This document shows positions 34,610-44,945 of a stretch of 64,000 nt of DNA, one piece after another. How positions within the stretch are numbered: position 1 is the stretch's first letter; the number at the start of each line of letters is the position of its first letter. The notes beneath the pieces were generated by a model that saw only the letters and a list, made by a program, of their open reading frames with translations, ran no database searches and was not told the DNA's origin. This stretch comes from Flaviflexus sp. Lineage in GTDB: Bacteria; Actinomycetota; Actinomycetes; Actinomycetales; Actinomycetaceae. Location: NCBI GenBank assembly GCA_030537635.1, contig JAUNVM010000006.1:1600-65599 (forward strand), in the 5' to 3' direction. The position numbers were made by a program, and so were the translations under genes.

Positions 34610-37339
34610 ATGTGGAAGATTGCGCTGCGCGGCTTTCGCGCCTCCTTCATTCGCTTCCTCCTCACCCTCCTGTCCGTCATTCTGGGCAGCGCTTTCCTCA
34701 CCGGCACCCTCGCCTTGCGTGATTCGCTCCAATCCCAGTTCCTCTCCATCGCGCAAACAACCCAGCTTCACGATCTCTACGTCGAGGGTGCGCAGCGCGA
34801 TGGTGGGATTGGCGCCAGTGAGAACGGGCCTACCCGTATGGAGCTGCCCGAAACGCTCACCGATGAACTCACCGGAGTGCCGGGGGTGGCGCGAGCCATG
34901 CCCGAATATGCCTTCGTAGGCGGGCTGGAGGATGCCAGCGGACACTCGCTGACGGGGGACACCTTTGCGCCCACCATCATCACCGGGGAATACTTTCCCG
35001 GAACGGAATACGGCGAGCTGAGCATCGACGGACAGCTGCCCACCGGGCGCGAGGAGGTCGTTGTGGAGGCCGGTTCGGCCACCGCTCTTGGCCTCAGGGC
35101 CGGAGACGAACTCCGTATCGTCTACGCCGATATCGTCCAGCCGGTCACCGTCGTTGGCATTGCGAACTACGGTTCGACCATGGCCGGGGCAAATGTGCTG
35201 CTCATGGATGGCGATGCGGTGCGCGACATTCTGCTCGAGCAGCGCGCCACCATGATCGAGGCCCAGGTGCGGGCCGAGGTGGGCGCCGACCCCGAACTCG
35301 CCCAGCTGCCGGAAGAGATGGCGGCCAAGCAGATCGACGCCGCGGTCGCGCAATCCCTCAGCGAGGCGGAGAATGATCCGCTCAGCGTTCCCGCCATCGC
35401 CATCGAGGTCGAAGACAGTGCCGATACGGAACAGGTGCGTGAGGACCTCACCTCAGCCATTGACGCCAGCTGGCGGGACTATGAGATCCCGGATGAACCG
35501 GAGGTATTAACTCGAGATCAAACGATTGACGAGATCAACGAGCACATCGAAACCCAGGTGGGCTTCGTCAATATCTTCCTCCTCATCTTCGTTGGCATCG
35601 CCCTCTTCGTCTCCATCTTCATTATTTCGAACACGTTCCGGATGATCGTGCACAGCCAGCTCCAACAGTTCGCCATGCTGCGCGCCATCGGGGCCTCGAG
35701 GCGGCACATCTTCGCCATCGTCACCGCCCAGGGCCTCGGCATCGGTGTCATCGGGTCCGCGCTGGGCATTCTCCTCGGCGCCGGCCTCGCCCAGGGTCTC
35801 AAGGGTTTGCTGGCCAAGTTCAGCCTGGTTCTCACCGACATCCCGGTCTCCCCCACCGTTATGGCCACCACCATGATCGTCGGGGTCACCGTTACTTTCC
35901 TCGGTGCTCTCTTCCCAGCCCGTTCGGCGGCAAAGATTCCGCCCGTCGCCGCCATGCGTGAAGCACAGCTGGCCGGCCAGGAGGTCGCCCCCTGGACGGC
36001 CTTCGGCGGTGCCTTCCTCCTCGCCGTGGGCACCGGCCTGTGGTGGGCTTCGACCAATCCCGATCACGCCCACCCCGGCCCCGTGCTGGCGGCGGGAATC
36101 GTCACGGGCCTCATCGGCCTGCTGCTGCTGACCCCGGCGCTCACCATCCCCCTCATCACCGTTCTCGGCGCCGCCTGGCGGGGCGCCACCGGGCGGCTTG
36201 CCCGAGGTAATGTGCTGCGCAATCCGCGCCGAACGGCGGCCACCGCCTCGGCCCTCACCATCGGGGTCAGCCTTGTCGTGCTCGGTGCCGTCCTCGCCGA
36301 GACCATGCGGGATGCAACGGCGGGCGTGATTGATGAGCAGCTCCGATCCGAGTTCACCGTCGTCTCCCAGGGCGGCCAGTCCATCGATTCCACCGAGCTC
36401 ATCTCCTCCCTGCGTGCCATCGACGGAGTCGACTATGTCAACGACAACATCGCCGGCATCACCCTCGCGGTACGCCCACAGGGAGAAGAGAACTATATCC
36501 AGGACATTATGATGAAGGTCGATCCCGCAGCCATCGGCCGCGACTTCATCATTCCGGACGTCGAGGGCGATCTGGAGCAGTTCACGGACGGGGGCGCCGG
36601 GACTCCCATTCTGGTCTCGAGCCGCGCCGCGCGCTCACTGGACATCGCGCCCGGAGATCCCATCATGCTCAAGGGAGACAAGGCCGAGCGGGAAGGCACC
36701 TGCGTGGCCGTCATCGAATCGGCGGTCCTCAAGCGCGACTTCACGATCACGGACGAGGATGCTGAGGAGCTCGGCGCGCCCACCTTCATCAAGAGCACCC
36801 TGCTCATTACCGCGAAGGACGACGCCGATCTTACGAAGGTCAAGGAACAGCTCGATGAGGCGGTGGCGGACTACGACGGCCTAATTGCGCTCACCAAGGA
36901 GCAGTACAAGGACCAGATCGCCGACATCGTTAACATCATGCTCGGCATCGTCTACGCCCTCCTCGGCCTGTCGATGATCATTGCCGTCTTCGGCATCATC
37001 AACACCCAGTCGCTGTCAATCGGTGAGCGTATTCGAGAGATCGGTCTGCTGCGGGCTATCGGGCTGGGCCGGGGCCGCATCGCCGGCATGGTGCTCATCG
37101 AATCGATCCTCACCGCCCTGCTGGGAACCCTGCTTGGCTTCCTCGCGGGCACGGCGATCTCCCGCGCCCTCATCGACTATCTCATTCGGGCCGACCTTGG
37201 CATCTCCCGCTTCGTCTTCCCCGCCCCGATCATCGCCTACACGATCATCGGAGCCGTCCTCATCGGCTCCCTCGCGGGCATCGTTCCCGCCATCCGGGCC
37301 GCCCGGATCCGCCTGCTCACGGCGATCGCCACGGACTAG
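34610..37339 (+). CDS. FtsX-like ABC permease
   Basis: 909 residues. N-terminal membrane anchor (FRASFIRFLLTLLSVILGSAFLTGTLA), a large extracytoplasmic domain (about 45-310), a first FtsX block of three segments (FVNIFLLIFVGIALFVSIFIISNTF, ITAQ-type coupling helix HSQLQQFAMLRAIGASRRHIF), a linker with more membrane segments, a second extracytoplasmic domain, and a second FtsX block with LSIGERIREIGLLRAIGLGRGRI. Ends with PAIRAARIRLLTAIATD. This double-FtsX layout is common in Actinobacteria as the only permease of such transporters. It probably acts as a mechanotransmitter rather than a channel importer. Confidence 0.88.
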   Translation: MWKIALRGFRASFIRFLLTLLSVILGSAFLTGTLALRDSLQSQFLSIAQTTQLHDLYVEGAQRDGGIGASENGPTRMELPETLTDELTGVPGVARAMPEYAFVGGLEDASGHSLTGDTFAPTIITGEYFPGTEYGELSIDGQLPTGREEVVVEAGSATALGLRAGDELRIVYADIVQPVTVVGIANYGSTMAGANVLLMDGDAVRDILLEQRATMIEAQVRAEVGADPELAQLPEEMAAKQIDAAVAQSLSEAENDPLSVPAIAIEVEDSADTEQVREDLTSAIDASWRDYEIPDEPEVLTRDQTIDEINEHIETQVGFVNIFLLIFVGIALFVSIFIISNTFRMIVHSQLQQFAMLRAIGASRRHIFAIVTAQGLGIGVIGSALGILLGAGLAQGLKGLLAKFSLVLTDIPVSPTVMATTMIVGVTVTFLGALFPARSAAKIPPVAAMREAQLAGQEVAPWTAFGGAFLLAVGTGLWWASTNPDHAHPGPVLAAGIVTGLIGLLLLTPALTIPLITVLGAAWRGATGRLARGNVLRNPRRTAATASALTIGVSLVVLGAVLAETMRDATAGVIDEQLRSEFTVVSQGGQSIDSTELISSLRAIDGVDYVNDNIAGITLAVRPQGEENYIQDIMMKVDPAAIGRDFIIPDVEGDLEQFTDGGAGTPILVSSRAARSLDIAPGDPIMLKGDKAEREGTCVAVIESAVLKRDFTITDEDAEELGAPTFIKSTLLITAKDDADLTKVKEQLDEAVADYDGLIALTKEQYKDQIADIVNIMLGIVYALLGLSMIIAVFGIINTQSLSIGERIREIGLLRAIGLGRGRIAGMVLIESILTALLGTLLGFLAGTAISRALIDYLIRADLGISRFVFPAPIIAYTIIGAVLIGSLAGIVPAIRAARIRLLTAIATD

Positions 37340-37710
37340 GCCGGTTGGCGCCAGAGAGCTCATGTAGATTGGGCGCGGTAGCCACCTGGGCAATGCACCG
37401 GCGTTGACCGGAACCAGGTTGAGGCCGCGGCGCGCTCGAGGAGTGGCTGCGCCGTGGCGAAAAGCCGACGGAGGTGATGCGGGTGGCTGGGTAGCAGCTG
37501 CGCGTCAAGGCTCCCGTGCTGCGAGCCATGGAGGCCGTGTCGTGATGCGGGGGCAGGATATGAATGTCCCGGTGTACCTCACGCCAACATCCGTGCCGCT
37601 ACGGACGGTTCTCGCACCCAACGGGACCTTCCCCGGGGCATCCAGTCGATGGTTGACGACCCAATATCGGCGATCGCCTAAGCAAAATCCCGCGCTGTTA
37701 CGACGAAAAA
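37340..37710. other. Gene-free interval before the tRNA
   Basis: About 370 bp. Open frames here have no family resemblance or ribosome-binding site. I see no RNA gene or mobile element. Confidence 0.4.
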
Positions 37711-37740
37711 CCCGCGCCACCAATGATCTGGTGACGCGGG
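37711..37740 (-). terminator. Terminator of tRNA-Pro
   Basis: CCCGCGTCACCAG and its partner TGGTGGCGCGGG form a 12-bp stem with one mismatch; on the minus strand it is followed by TTTTTCG, a textbook intrinsic terminator just past the tRNA. Confidence 0.8.
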
Positions 37741-37747
37741 CGATTTG

Positions 37748-37821
<74 letters not shown>

Positions 37822-37896
37822 TCGCTTGAGCGACGAATCAAGACTAGCCGATAGATCCTCGACTACGCCAGTTGCCGCCCCAGCGGGTGGTGGGTA

Positions 37897-38661
37897 TCAC
37901 CTACGAATGCGAACCGAGAGGCAGGTGACGCAGCCTTCGGTCTTTTCAAACTCCGTCATCGGGGTCGTCAGCACCTCAAAACCATCGGCGCGAAGCATCT
38001 CGGCGGTCTTCGGTCCGGAGGCCGACATGAGGATGGTGTTGCCGCCAAGCATGATGATTTGGGAGCCGAGGAATTCCGGGGCTCGGCGGTAGCCGGGGAA
38101 GAACTCTTCTGGCGGAGCGTAGTCCTCATGGGCGAGGAAGCTACCGTCGGGCAGGGCGGTGATGGCGGACTTGAGGTGTAGAGCATGCTCGACGGGAACC
38201 CCGGTGACGGTGGCGCCAAGCGGCTCGAGCAGCTCGGCCACGGCGCGAACGCCCGCCTCATTGGTGCGAGTAGACAGGCCGACCCACACCTTCTCGTTGA
38301 ACTTCAGCATGTCCCCGCCCTCGAGGGTGGCTCCCTCGGGAAGCTGGGCGAGGGAGAATCCAAGGTCTTCCACCTTGCGCACCACGGCCTCGTGCTCCGG
38401 CTTGCGTGAGGAGTACTTTAGCCGGGTTTCGATGGCGAGGTCGGCGTAGGTGAAGATCGGATCCTCGATGAAGACGGAATCGGGGCAGTCGGGGGCGGGC
38501 TCAACCTCGATGACATCGGTGTAGTCGCGCAGAATATCGCAGTAGTCCTGCCACTGGGCGAGAGCGAGATCGGGGTTGACGTCGGAGGGTTCCAAATGAG
38601 TCAGGAGGCCGTCCGCGAGTCGCGGGGAGGGCCTCCTGACGAGTGCATGCATAAATTCCAT
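37897..38661 (-). CDS. Dimethylarginine dimethylaminohydrolase-like amidinotransferase-fold hydrolase
   Basis: 254 residues. It matches the DDAH/arginine deiminase superfamily: CPDSVFIEDP near 60 (substrate-binding Asp/Glu), EGGDMLKFNEKVWVGLSTRTN, the catalytic His in GVPVEHALHLKSAITAL, and the nucleophile Cys near the C-terminus in EGCVTCLSVRI. The family hydrolyses methylated arginines to citrulline plus methylamine. Alternative substrates in the superfamily (arginine, agmatine) are less likely given the DDAH-like length. The ATG is 6 nt after a -10 hexamer (TAGTGT), so the mRNA should be leaderless. It stands alone between the tRNA and cmk-der. Confidence 0.88.
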   Translation of the reverse strand: MEFMHALVRRPSPRLADGLLTHLEPSDVNPDLALAQWQDYCDILRDYTDVIEVEPAPDCPDSVFIEDPIFTYADLAIETRLKYSSRKPEHEAVVRKVEDLGFSLAQLPEGATLEGGDMLKFNEKVWVGLSTRTNEAGVRAVAELLEPLGATVTGVPVEHALHLKSAITALPDGSFLAHEDYAPPEEFFPGYRRAPEFLGSQIIMLGGNTILMSASGPKTAEMLRADGFEVLTTPMTEFEKTEGCVTCLSVRIRR

Positions 38662-38667
38662 ACATTG

Positions 38668-38673
38668 ACACTA
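38668..38673 (-). promoter_or_regulatory. -10 hexamer of the DDAH gene, leaderless type
   Basis: TAGTGT on the minus strand ends 6 nt before the ATG at 38659-38661. Confidence 0.55.
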
Positions 38674-38714
38674 ACGCAGATCGGGCACCCTGCGCTGGAA
38701 TTCCTACCGGTTTG

Positions 38715-40928
38715 TTATCGGCGGCGCCGCTCCCGCACGCGGACCGAGATCTCGATTGGGGTTCCCGTGAAGTCATAGGCCTGGCGCAGCCGGTTCTCGA
38801 TGAACCGGCGATATCCCGCCTCGATGAAGCCGGAGGCGAAGATGACGATACGGGGTGGGCGGGCCGATACCTGGGTGGCGAAGAGGATTCTCGGCTGCTT
38901 GCCCCCGCGCACGGGATGCGGATTGGCGGCCGCGAGCTCGCCGAGGAAGGCGTTGAGCTTGCCGGTGGGGATGCGGCGGTGCCAGTTCGTGAGCGCTCGG
39001 TCAATCGCCCGCGGTAGGCGGTTGGTGTGCCAGCCGGTCAGGGCCGACACGTTGACGCGCTCGGCCCAGGTTGTCTGGGTGAGCTCGTGGGCCAGCTCCC
39101 GGTTGAATTCGGCTTGGCGGTCCACATCAACGAGATCCCACTTGTTGGCGACGATGACAAGGGCCCGCCCAGCATCAATCACCTGCTGGATGACCCGCAC
39201 GTCTTGCTCGGTGACCTGCTGGGAGGCGTCGAGAAGAACGAGGCCGAGATCGGAACGTTCGATGGCGGCGCGGGTGCGCAGGCTTGCGTAGTAGTCCGCC
39301 CCGGAGGTTTGGTGGACTCGACGGCGGATTCCGGCCGTGTCGACAAAGACGTAGGGCCGATCCAACTCGATGAGCTCATCAACGGGATCGCGGGTTGTTC
39401 CCGCGAGATCGTGGACGACGGCCCGCTCCTCCCCCGCCAGCTGGTTGAGCAGCGAGGATTTCCCGACATTGGGCCGGCCGACGAGAGCAATCCGGGAGGG
39501 TCCCTCGTGGGCCTGCCCAGTGCCGTGTTCGGGCAGCACCTTGAGCACCGCATCGAGCATGTCTCCCGAGCCGCGCCCGTGCAGGGCCGAGACCGGATAG
39601 GGCTCGCCGAGCCCCAGCGACCACAGGTAGGCCGCATCGGCCTCCTGGTGATCCGAATCCACCTTGTTGGCCACGAGGACGACCGGCTTACCCGCGCGGC
39701 GCAGGAGCTCCACCACCCGCTCATCGGTGGCCGTAGCCCCCACCGTGGCGTCGACGACGAACATGACGACATCGGCCTCGCCGATAGCGACCTCGGCCTG
39801 GAGGGCGACCGAAGCGTCGATGCCGCGCACCTTCGCTTCCCATCCCCCAGTATCCACGAGAAGGAAGTTCCGACCGGCCCAGGAGGCCGGGTAGCGCACC
39901 CGGTCCCGAGTGACGCCGGGGACGTCTTGAACGACGGCAACTCGGCGGCCGACAATGCGATTAATGAGGGTGGATTTGCCGACGTTGGGCCTGCCGATCA
40001 CGGCAACGATGGGAAGGTTCTCGCCCTCCCGGATATCCTCATCCTCCTCGGCCTCAAGCGCGGCCAGGTCCTCGTCGGTGAGCTCGTAGGCCTCGAGGGC
40101 CGAACGCAACGCCCGAGCGGTTGCTTCCGGATCATCCTCGTTCGTTGCCTCCGACTCGTCTGCGTTTTCGGCGCCGACGGCATCGCTATCGTCGGCCTCC
40201 TGCTCGGCGCTGTCCTGGCTGTCGTTTTCTTTCCAGGCCTTGGGCAGGGCGGCGATGAGCTCGTCGATCTTCGCGGTCACCTGGTCGATGGTGAGATCGG
40301 AGGTGTCAATGGTGAGCACGCCCTCGGGGGCGGACAGGAACTGGGAGACCGTCGCATCCATCTCGTCCCTGCGGGTGACGATGTCGCGGGTGGCTTCGAT
40401 CGAGGCCTCGTCGGCCTTTCCGGTGAGTTCGGCGGAGCGGCGGGCGAGGCGGGCCTCCTCGGAGGCGGTAATGAGAAGGCGCAGGTCAGCATCCGGGCAT
40501 ACGACGGTGGTGATGTCCCTACCTTCGGCGACGATTCCCCGGCCTCCCGAGAAGGAGTCGTCCTCGGTTTCGGCGGCGACGAGGGCCTGCTGGCGGGCGA
40601 CGAGAATGCGGCGCACCTGAAGATTGGTGGCCACCTTGGAGACAACGGCGGACAGTTCCTTCGTGCGGATGGCCTCGGTGATGTCGTCCTCACCCATGAA
40701 GATCTTCTGTTGCAGCGGATCCTTTCCCATGACGAGCGGCATGTCCTGCGCAGCCCGCGCCACCGCATCCTCATCGTCGAGATCGATGCCTTCCTTGCCC
40801 GCCCACCAGGTGAGCGCCCGGTACATGGCGCCGGTGTCGAGATAGGCGAGGCCGTGGGCATGGGCCACCTTCTTGGCGACGGTGGACTTGCCGGACCCGG
40901 AGGGCCCATCAATGGCAATGGTGATCAC
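38715..40928 (-). CDS. cmk-der: Bifunctional cytidylate kinase / GTPase Der
   Basis: 737 residues, two enzymes in one chain. Residues 1 to about 228 are CMP kinase (P-loop [31 protein letters not shown]), which phosphorylates CMP and dCMP. Residues about 235-300 are an acidic linker rich in Asp, Glu and Ala. From about 305 comes Der/EngA with two GTPase domains (GRPNVGKST at 312 and GRPNVGKSS in the second; NKVD and NKWD base-recognition motifs) and the C-terminal KH-like domain, used in 50S ribosome assembly. The GTG start has AAAGGAG upstream. Separate cmk and der genes are neighbours in many Actinobacteria; fusions are known in some. Last gene of the ctaB-to-der cluster. Confidence 0.95.
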   Translation of the reverse strand: MITIAIDGPSGSGKSTVAKKVAHAHGLAYLDTGAMYRALTWWAGKEGIDLDDEDAVARAAQDMPLVMGKDPLQQKIFMGEDDITEAIRTKELSAVVSKVATNLQVRRILVARQQALVAAETEDDSFSGGRGIVAEGRDITTVVCPDADLRLLITASEEARLARRSAELTGKADEASIEATRDIVTRRDEMDATVSQFLSAPEGVLTIDTSDLTIDQVTAKIDELIAALPKAWKENDSQDSAEQEADDSDAVGAENADESEATNEDDPEATARALRSALEAYELTDEDLAALEAEEDEDIREGENLPIVAVIGRPNVGKSTLINRIVGRRVAVVQDVPGVTRDRVRYPASWAGRNFLLVDTGGWEAKVRGIDASVALQAEVAIGEADVVMFVVDATVGATATDERVVELLRRAGKPVVLVANKVDSDHQEADAAYLWSLGLGEPYPVSALHGRGSGDMLDAVLKVLPEHGTGQAHEGPSRIALVGRPNVGKSSLLNQLAGEERAVVHDLAGTTRDPVDELIELDRPYVFVDTAGIRRRVHQTSGADYYASLRTRAAIERSDLGLVLLDASQQVTEQDVRVIQQVIDAGRALVIVANKWDLVDVDRQAEFNRELAHELTQTTWAERVNVSALTGWHTNRLPRAIDRALTNWHRRIPTGKLNAFLGELAAANPHPVRGGKQPRILFATQVSARPPRIVIFASGFIEAGYRRFIENRLRQAYDFTGTPIEISVRVRERRRR

Positions 40929-40938
40929 GATAGCTCCT

Positions 40939-42039
40939 TTAAACTAGCTGCTCGCCGTTGGCCGCAATTCGCCATCCTAGCTTCTCCAATCCCTCGGTGA
41001 GAGGCAGGGCCTGGGCGGGGGCAACGGACATGATGGCGCGGCCCACCGGCTGGGAGGGCGAATGCTCGAGGGTGAGGTCTTCGATATTCACGCCGATCCG
41101 ACCGGTGTCGGTGAGCAGGCGGCCGAGTTCGCCCGGCCGGTCGGGCACGAGGACAATGATCTGGGCGTAGCGGATCTGGGCCCCGCCGTGCTTGCCAGGA
41201 ATCCGGGCGGCGCCAGCATTGCCCCGGGTCATGACGGAGGCCACCCGGGAGATTCCCCGGTAGTCCCCCTCCTCCTGCATCTGCCCCAGGCCGGCGATGA
41301 GGTCGGTGAGGTCGTCGTGCAGTTCGGAAAGCACCCGACGCACCGGCCCGGTATTGGCCGCGATAATGGAGGACCACAGCCGCGCATCCGATCCGGCGAG
41401 GCGAGTAACATCTCGCAGCCCCTGCCCGGCCAGGTCCAGCTCCCCGGCATCCGCCTCCTCGAGGCGGGCCGCAAGCAGGGAGGACACCAGCTGGGGCATG
41501 TGGGAGACCCGGGCCACCGCATCATCGTGAGCATCGGCCGCCATGGTCAGTGGCAGGGCGCCAAGATCGGTGGCGAGCTCGCGCACGAGCCGCAGCACCG
41601 GCTTTCCGGAGTGCGGATGGGGGCAGATGACGAAGGGGCGGCCGGTGAACAGGTCAGCATCGGCCGCCAGTGCCCCGGAGCGCTCCCGCCCGGCCATGGG
41701 ATGTACCCCGGCATACCTTGACAGTTCCGCAGCGCCGACCTTATCGGTCAGCGACCGATAGATCTGGGCCTTGGCGGAGGCGACATCGGTGACGAGGGCG
41801 TGCGGAAAGCGCGCCAGCTGCTCGGCGACGATATCGGCGACGGTTTCCGGCGGGGTGGCGACGATGATGAGGTCGGGTTCGGCGCTGTCCGGCCCCGCGA
41901 GTTTGCCGGCGCCGAGATCCTGGGCGAGGCCGGCCGCGAGCTCGGAGGCGTCGTCCAGCTGAACGGTGCGCCCCATCCGGGTGAGGGCGAGGCCGAGGCT
42001 GGCGCCGAGCAGGCCCGAGCCGATGATGCGGATGATCAT
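40939..42039 (-). CDS. tyrA: Prephenate dehydrogenase with ACT domain
   Basis: 366 residues. Rossmann motif [19 protein letters not shown] at the N-terminus, the prephenate-binding [11 protein letters not shown] with its catalytic His, and a C-terminal ACT domain ([29 protein letters not shown]) that normally gives feedback control by tyrosine. Converts prephenate to 4-hydroxyphenylpyruvate in tyrosine synthesis. It overlaps rluB by 4 bp and is followed 10 bp later by cmk-der, an order shared by several Actinobacteria. Confidence 0.93.
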   Translation of the reverse strand: MIIRIIGSGLLGASLGLALTRMGRTVQLDDASELAAGLAQDLGAGKLAGPDSAEPDLIIVATPPETVADIVAEQLARFPHALVTDVASAKAQIYRSLTDKVGAAELSRYAGVHPMAGRERSGALAADADLFTGRPFVICPHPHSGKPVLRLVRELATDLGALPLTMAADAHDDAVARVSHMPQLVSSLLAARLEEADAGELDLAGQGLRDVTRLAGSDARLWSSIIAANTGPVRRVLSELHDDLTDLIAGLGQMQEEGDYRGISRVASVMTRGNAGAARIPGKHGGAQIRYAQIIVLVPDRPGELGRLLTDTGRIGVNIEDLTLEHSPSQPVGRAIMSVAPAQALPLTEGLEKLGWRIAANGEQLV

Positions 42040-42761
42040 AGCCCGACCGAATTCATGAGGGCGCCAAGCTCGGAGCCGCCAACAATCCGGTACTGGCCGG
42101 GGGTGAGCCGGCCGAGGGTGATGTTGGCGATATCGGTGCGCACGAGGCGCTGAACCGGGTGACCGACCTCGGCGAGGAGGCGGCGCACGATCCGATTCTT
42201 CCCCGAGTGCAGGGTGAGCCGGACGAGGGAGAGCTTCGGTCCGAATTCCAGGAGTTTCATCTCATCGGCCTTGGCCACGCCATCCTCGAGTTCGACACCG
42301 GTAACGACGCGTTTGATGGCGCCCTTCGATACCTGTCCCTCAACGGTGGCCACATACGTCTTGGGCACCTCGTAAGAGGGGTGGGTGAGGCGGTGGGTGA
42401 GCTCCCCATCATTCGATAGCAAGATGAGGCCCTCGGTCTCCTGATCGAGGCGGCCCACGTGGTGCAGGCGCTCGGGGCGATCCTCGAGAAAGGCCAGCAG
42501 GGTGGGCCGCTTTTCGGTGGATTCCTCCATGGAAGACAGGACGCCGGCGGGCTTGTGCAGGGCAATGGTGATCTTCTCCGGATCGAAGGTGATCCGCTCG
42601 CCGTCAACGCGAATGACCTGATCTTCCGTGACGCGGGTACCGAGCCGGGTCACCACCGCGCCATCGACGGTCACCCGGCCATCGGAGATCAGCTCCTCAC
42701 AGGCCCGGCGCGAGGCCACCCCCGCATGCGCCATCACCTTTTGTAGTCGCTCTCCGATCAT
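42036..42761 (-). CDS. rluB: Ribosomal large-subunit pseudouridine synthase, RsuA/RluB family
   Basis: 241 residues. N-terminal S4 RNA-binding domain (ERLQKVMAHAGVASRRACEELI) and a catalytic domain with GRLDQETEGLILL, where the Asp is the nucleophile for uridine isomerisation in 23S rRNA, plus the KNRIVRRLLAEVGHPV segment. The length is typical. It is coupled to scpB upstream and tyrA downstream by 4-bp overlaps. Confidence 0.92.
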   Translation of the reverse strand: MIGERLQKVMAHAGVASRRACEELISDGRVTVDGAVVTRLGTRVTEDQVIRVDGERITFDPEKITIALHKPAGVLSSMEESTEKRPTLLAFLEDRPERLHHVGRLDQETEGLILLSNDGELTHRLTHPSYEVPKTYVATVEGQVSKGAIKRVVTGVELEDGVAKADEMKLLEFGPKLSLVRLTLHSGKNRIVRRLLAEVGHPVQRLVRTDIANITLGRLTPGQYRIVGGSELGALMNSVGL

Positions 42762-43312
42762 GACTGGTCCCTTTCTACGTCATCGAGTTGGTCAAGTTCT
42801 GGCAGGTGGGGGGCCGCGTGCGGCAGCTCGGTGAGGGAGGCCATGCCCATGCGTTCGAGGAAGTAGTCGGTGGTGGCGTAGCGCAGCGCGCCACTATCCT
42901 CCTGACCGACGGCCTCGATGAGGCCCCGGGTGAGCAGAGTGCGCACCACGCCATCAACCGCCACGCCGCGAATCTCCGCGATTTCCGCCCGGGTGACCGG
43001 CTGACGGTAGGCGATGACGGCGAGGGTTTCCAGGGCGGGGCCGGACAGCCGCCCGCTCATCCCCCACGTGACGAAGTTGGCTACCACGTCGGCGTATTCC
43101 GGCGCCGAGTAGATGCGCCATCCCCCGCCCGATTCGCGCAGCACGAAGCCGCGCAGTTCGGCGGAGTAGTCGTGCGCGAGGTCTTCCAGCGTGTCGACCA
43201 CGAGATCCTCATCGACGCCGGTGGCATCGGCCAGCCGGGCCGGGGGCACCGGCTCGTCGGCCACCATAAGAATCGCCTCTAGCGCCCCGCGCAGGCGGGT
43301 CTTCTCGCTCAT
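42758..43312 (-). CDS. scpB: Segregation and condensation protein B
   Basis: 184 residues with two winged-helix domains: RGALEAILMVADEPVPPARLADATG and LSGPALETLAVIAYRQPVTRAEIAEIRG followed by VDGVVRTLLTRGLIEAVG. Partner of ScpA and SMC in the bacterial condensin. Overlaps scpA and rluB by 4 bp each. Confidence 0.94.
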   Translation of the reverse strand: MSEKTRLRGALEAILMVADEPVPPARLADATGVDEDLVVDTLEDLAHDYSAELRGFVLRESGGGWRIYSAPEYADVVANFVTWGMSGRLSGPALETLAVIAYRQPVTRAEIAEIRGVAVDGVVRTLLTRGLIEAVGQEDSGALRYATTDYFLERMGMASLTELPHAAPHLPELDQLDDVERDQS

Positions 43313-44073
43313 GAATCCTCCCGGATGATGATGAGATCGCCAAGCGCGCGATCTTGGCTGATTCTAACCCGCCGACCCACGAGAAGCTGCAAGACGGCGA
43401 GGAATCGGGACACGATGGTTGCCGTGGTGGGAGCATCGGCGCATAGCTCGGCAAAGCTCAGCTCGCTCCGCTCGGCGAGCTTGCCCTCAATGACCTCGAC
43501 CTGGCTGTCCACCGGAACCAGCGGATCGTGCAGGTGGCTGAGGATGATCTGCGGCTCGGAGTGGTCCCGCTCGAAGGCGGCGCGGGCGAGCTCGAGCAGG
43601 CCGAGGGGGCTCGGCAGAATCGGGTTGGGCATGAGTCCTCGCAGATGAGGTTCGAGGGGAACCGAGCGCGGCACCGCGAGAGACGTTTCGGCCATGCGCC
43701 GGGCAATGAGGAGGGCGAGGTCCCGGTAGGCGCGATGCTGAAGCAGCTTGGCGAAGAGCAGATCGCGAGCCTCAAGCAGCTCGAGATCCTCCTCATCATC
43801 ATCGTCCTGGGGCAGGAGGCGGGCGGCCTTGAGCGCGAGTAGGGTGGCCGCCACGACGAGGAATTCGCTCGCCTGAGCAAGATCGAATTCGGCGGCCTTG
43901 CGGGCATGCACCAAGAACTCATCGGTAACCTCGGCGAGCGCCACCTCGGTGATATCGAGCTTACGCTTCGCAATGAGGCTGAGGAGCACGTCGAAGGGCC
44001 CGGCAAAGACGTCGAGTTCGACGTCGAATCCAAAGGAGCCCTCCTGCTCGAAGAGCGAGGCCTGCTTCATCAC
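43309..44073 (-). CDS. scpA: Segregation and condensation protein A
   Basis: 254 residues, the kleisin subunit of condensin. N-terminal FDVELDVFAGPFDVLLSLIAKRKLDITEVALAEVT (the segment that contacts SMC; key residues F, D, L), middle acidic stretch, and a C-terminal winged helix (ERSELSFAELCADAPTTATIVSRFLAVLQLL). Overlaps parA and scpB by 4 bp. Confidence 0.94.
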   Translation of the reverse strand: MMKQASLFEQEGSFGFDVELDVFAGPFDVLLSLIAKRKLDITEVALAEVTDEFLVHARKAAEFDLAQASEFLVVAATLLALKAARLLPQDDDDEEDLELLEARDLLFAKLLQHRAYRDLALLIARRMAETSLAVPRSVPLEPHLRGLMPNPILPSPLGLLELARAAFERDHSEPQIILSHLHDPLVPVDSQVEVIEGKLAERSELSFAELCADAPTTATIVSRFLAVLQLLVGRRVRISQDRALGDLIIIREDS

Positions 44074-44918
44074 GCGCAGTGACCGCGCGCGATAACCTCC
44101 CGGGCGAGCCGGCGATAGGCCTCCGCCCCCGGATGGTTGGGCGCGTAGGAGGTGATCGGCTCGGCCGCGATCGTCGCGTCGGGGAACTTCACGGTGCGCG
44201 CAATCTTCGTGTCGAAGACCTTCTCCCCGAAGCCCTCCTCGACCGAGGCGGTGACCTCCTTGGCGTGCAGCGTGCGATTGTCCAGCATGGTGAGCAGCAC
44301 GCCATCCAGGCTGAGGCGCGGATTGAGCCGGTCCGTGACCCGCTCAATCTGCTCGACGAGCAGGGCTACGCCTCGCATGGCAAAAAACTCCGCCTCGAGC
44401 GGGATGATGACGCCGTGGGCGGCCGTGAGCGCATTGACCGTGAGCAGGCCAAGGGATGGCTGACAGTCGATGATGATGAGATCATATGACTCGAGGACCG
44501 GGCGGATCGCCCGAGCCAGGGTCTGTTCCCGACCCACCTCGGAGACCAGCTGAATCTCGGCGGCCGACAGGTCAATGTTGGCGGGAACGACATCGAGGCC
44601 CTCAACCGCGGAGTGGTGAATGATGGCGGTGAGATCGGGCTTGTCGGCGAGCAGCTCATTGTAGATCGTGCGCTCGAGACCCCGGGCGTTGATGCCGAGG
44701 CCGGCCGAGGCTGCACCCTGGGGGTCAAAGTCGATGAGCAGCACCTTGCGCCCGTAGTCCGCAAGCGCCGCCGCGAGATTAATCGAGGTGGTCGTCTTGC
44801 CGACTCCGCCCTTTTGATTACACATGGCGATAACGCGTGCCGGGCCGTGCCCGTCAAGCGGCTGCGGAAACGGGAAATCGTCTGGCCGCTCAATCAGCGG
44901 CGGTTGGTTAGAGCTCAC
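44070..44918 (-). CDS. parA: ParA/Soj-family ATPase
   Basis: 282 residues, deviant Walker A CNQKGGVGKTTTSIN with the signature Lys, Walker A' LLIDFDPQGAASAGLG, and Walker B LIIIDCQPSLGLL. No ParB gene or parS-like site lies nearby, so this is the scpAB-linked ParA-like protein seen in other Actinobacteria (Rv1708 type), not the origin-proximal ParA. Its cellular role is less well defined, probably chromosome or cell-division related. Confidence 0.9.
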   Translation of the reverse strand: MSSNQPPLIERPDDFPFPQPLDGHGPARVIAMCNQKGGVGKTTTSINLAAALADYGRKVLLIDFDPQGAASAGLGINARGLERTIYNELLADKPDLTAIIHHSAVEGLDVVPANIDLSAAEIQLVSEVGREQTLARAIRPVLESYDLIIIDCQPSLGLLTVNALTAAHGVIIPLEAEFFAMRGVALLVEQIERVTDRLNPRLSLDGVLLTMLDNRTLHAKEVTASVEEGFGEKVFDTKIARTVKFPDATIAAEPITSYAPNHPGAEAYRRLAREVIARGHCA

Positions 44919-44945
44919 AGTGCCACCTTATCGAATCATGACTAA

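Noticed and set aside
39027-41000. 657-codon open frame on the plus strand
   Set aside because: Antisense shadow of cmk-der; Gly/Val/Asp-rich with no domain.
44070-44918. Possibility that this parA marks the replication origin
   Set aside because: No parB, parS-like repeats, dnaA or gyrase genes nearby; the scpAB-linked ParA is a different conserved locus.
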